NCBI GenBank assembly: GCA_963761425.1
Contig: CAVXGQ010000004.1
Location: 186,001 to 250,000 of the forward strand
DNA: 64,000 nt
Direction of reading: 5' to 3'
Source of the DNA: Bog-793 sp963761425
Lineage (GTDB): Bacteria > Actinomycetota > Acidimicrobiia > Acidimicrobiales > Bog-793
The notes under the pieces were generated by a model that was given only the letters and a program-made list of their open reading frames with translations, had not been told where the DNA came from and searched no databases. The position numbers were made by a program, and so were the translations under genes. Below, piece after piece: positions 62,895-64,000 of the stretch (positions within the stretch are counted from its first letter, which is position 1; each line of letters opens with the position of its first letter).

Positions 62895-63748
62895 CCGACC
62901 GTCGTCCCGGCGAAGCTGTGTAGCGCGATCCAAGCCTTCTCCCGGGCCGGGAGGCTGACCCGATGGTGAAGAGCCGCCAGCGGGTCGGCTTCGATGCGTT
63001 CGAGCAACCGGTGGTAGATGCCCGCCATCGCCGAGACACAGGCGCGGGAGCGCCGGTCGAGCAGCTCGAGGAGCCGGAGGCCCTCCTGGTAGTACAGCCG
63101 GGCCCGCCCGGCCTCGAACCGCAGAAGCTCGACGAGCGCGTCAGCCGGACCCGTCGCGTCGGGGCGACAGCCGAAACGGACGAGATCCTCCGCCGGCAGG
63201 TAGACCCGTCCCATCCGCTCGCGGTCTTCGACGACGTCGCGGAGGATGTTCGTCAGCTGCAAGGCGATGCCCAGCGTGTCGGCACGCGGCGACGCCGTGG
63301 TGGCGTCGGCCGTCCCGAACACGCCGAGCGAGAGCCGGCCGACCGAACCCGCGACGCACCGGCAGTAGGAGATGAGCTCTTCGAAGGTCCCGTAGCTCTC
63401 CAGACGGCAGTCCATCTCGCAGCCCGTCACGATCTCGCCGAGGGCCTCGACCGGGATCGGGTAGCGGGCCACCGCGTCGGCCAATGCCACGAGGACGGGA
63501 TCGCCCCGAGGTGGGTCGCCGCTCGCCACCTTGGCGATCTCGTCTCGGACACGCGCGAGTGCCTCCTGCTTGTCACCAAGCGCACCGGCGCCGTCACCGA
63601 TGTCGTCCACCCGCCGGGCAAAGGCGTAGAGCGCGGACATCGCGGCCCGTTTCGGCGCCGGCAGCAGGCGGATGCCGTAGGAGAAGTTCCGGGCTTCGCG
63701 GCGCGTGATCGCCTCGCAACGGCCGTATGCCAGCGAAAGCTCGGTCAC
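62891..63748 (-). CDS. hpnD: presqualene diphosphate synthase HpnD
   Basis: Joins two farnesyl diphosphates to presqualene diphosphate. The 285-residue protein starts with GTG 63748 (VTELSLAYGRCEAITRREAR), overlapping the hpnC stop. Asp-rich motifs: FARRVDDIGDG and LTNILRDVVEDRERMGRVYL; also RLSLGVFG and GCEMDCRLESYGTFEEL. The ordered hpnC-hpnD-hpnE trio makes squalene without squalene synthase. Confidence 0.96.
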   Translation of the reverse strand: MTELSLAYGRCEAITRREARNFSYGIRLLPAPKRAAMSALYAFARRVDDIGDGAGALGDKQEALARVRDEIAKVASGDPPRGDPVLVALADAVARYPIPVEALGEIVTGCEMDCRLESYGTFEELISYCRCVAGSVGRLSLGVFGTADATTASPRADTLGIALQLTNILRDVVEDRERMGRVYLPAEDLVRFGCRPDATGPADALVELLRFEAGRARLYYQEGLRLLELLDRRSRACVSAMAGIYHRLLERIEADPLAALHHRVSLPAREKAWIALHSFAGTTVG

Positions 63749-64000
63749 GGCCAGATCCGGCGCGCCAATAGGTACACCCGTACACCCCACGCCCCGACCT
63801 GGGCCTTGGAGGCCTTCGCGGGACGTGACAGCACGTCGTAGGCGTGGCGCTCGATGGCGTCGAGCTGGGCGAGGCCGCCGCCGACGAAACCGGCGACGCC
63901 GACGCGTCCCCACCCCGACAGCAACCCCACGAGGGCGCGGCCCGACTCCAGGAGCCGTCGCGCCCGGGCCGACTCGAACGCCATCAGCCGTCGGAAGGCC
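63745..64000 (-). CDS. hpnC: hydroxysqualene synthase HpnC (3' end; runs off right edge)
   Basis: The C-terminal ~84 residues of an HpnC-like protein (FRRLMAFESARARRLLESGR, then GFVGGGLAQLDAIERHAYDV). This part matches the tail of actinobacterial HpnC; the Asp-rich catalytic motifs are outside the window. Its stop is GTGA-coupled to hpnD. The ATG at 63984 is probably internal. Confidence 0.88.
   Translation of the reverse strand, partial: AFRRLMAFESARARRLLESGRALVGLLSGWGRVGVAGFVGGGLAQLDAIERHAYDVLSRPAKASKAQVGAWGVRVYLLARRIWP

Overview
This is a GC-rich, gene-dense actinobacterial (Actinomycetota) chromosome segment. The markers are a SigR/RsrA redox pair, an F420-associated zinc metalloprotease next to tilS, a ClpS-DUF2017 pair, SenX3/RegX3, SCO6880-type conjugation genes, a zinc-responsive Fur protein, GTG/TTG starts and many ATGA/GTGA overlaps. 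Hopanoid and sulfolipid genes in a non-mycobacterial actinobacterium would fit Acidimicrobiia, but that class-level placement is only a guess.

1-6.5 kb (minus strand): sigR, rsrA, metalloprotease, tilS, hpt, folE and folP, interrupted by an IS110-family element (about 1888-3550) at the 3' end of tilS. Its leader carries a 183-bp tandem duplication that reads as two bridge-RNA copies; guide matches to both element ends and to one target flank can be seen by eye. 6.6-9.8 kb: two secreted proteins and an NCS1 nucleobase permease. 10.3-13.4 kb: tRNA-Thr(CGT), signal peptidase I and a DrrAB-type exporter. 13.4-14.75 kb: a compositionally different, nearly gene-free stretch ending at tRNA-Ser. 14.9-19.4 kb: larB-larC (nickel-pincer cofactor), a Thr-rich membrane-anchored protein and UDP-sulfoquinovose synthase.

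19.7-30.4 kb: tRNA-Thr(TGT), a VOC protein, the haem operon hemE-hemH-cgoX with an Lnt homologue whose nucleophile is Ser, GtrA, TesB, TatA and a fused alpha-beta 2-oxoacid dehydrogenase E1. 30.3-43.2 kb: the phosphate regulon (pstB-pstS-pstC-pstA and senX3-regX3), split by a five-gene type IV secretion core (DUF6112 pilin-like, TrbL-like, SCO6880, TraC ATPase, frameshifted TraG/VirD4) with no relaxase in view. 43.3-49.6 kb: clpS-DUF2017, tRNA-Glu, an MFS/TetR pair, tRNA-Asp and tRNA-Phe, purF and a PHP phosphoesterase.

49.7-57.3 kb: metal and phosphate handling (PPK2, znuABC, zur, NiCoT nickel permease), a PfkB kinase, a small membrane protein and tRNA-Ala. 57.3-64 kb (minus strand): a hopanoid operon hpnC(partial)-hpnD-hpnE-prenyl synthase-shc-hpnH. 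NiCoT nickel import could feed the LarBC cofactor. PPK2, Pst and SenX3/RegX3 together cover phosphate uptake, sensing and polyphosphate use.
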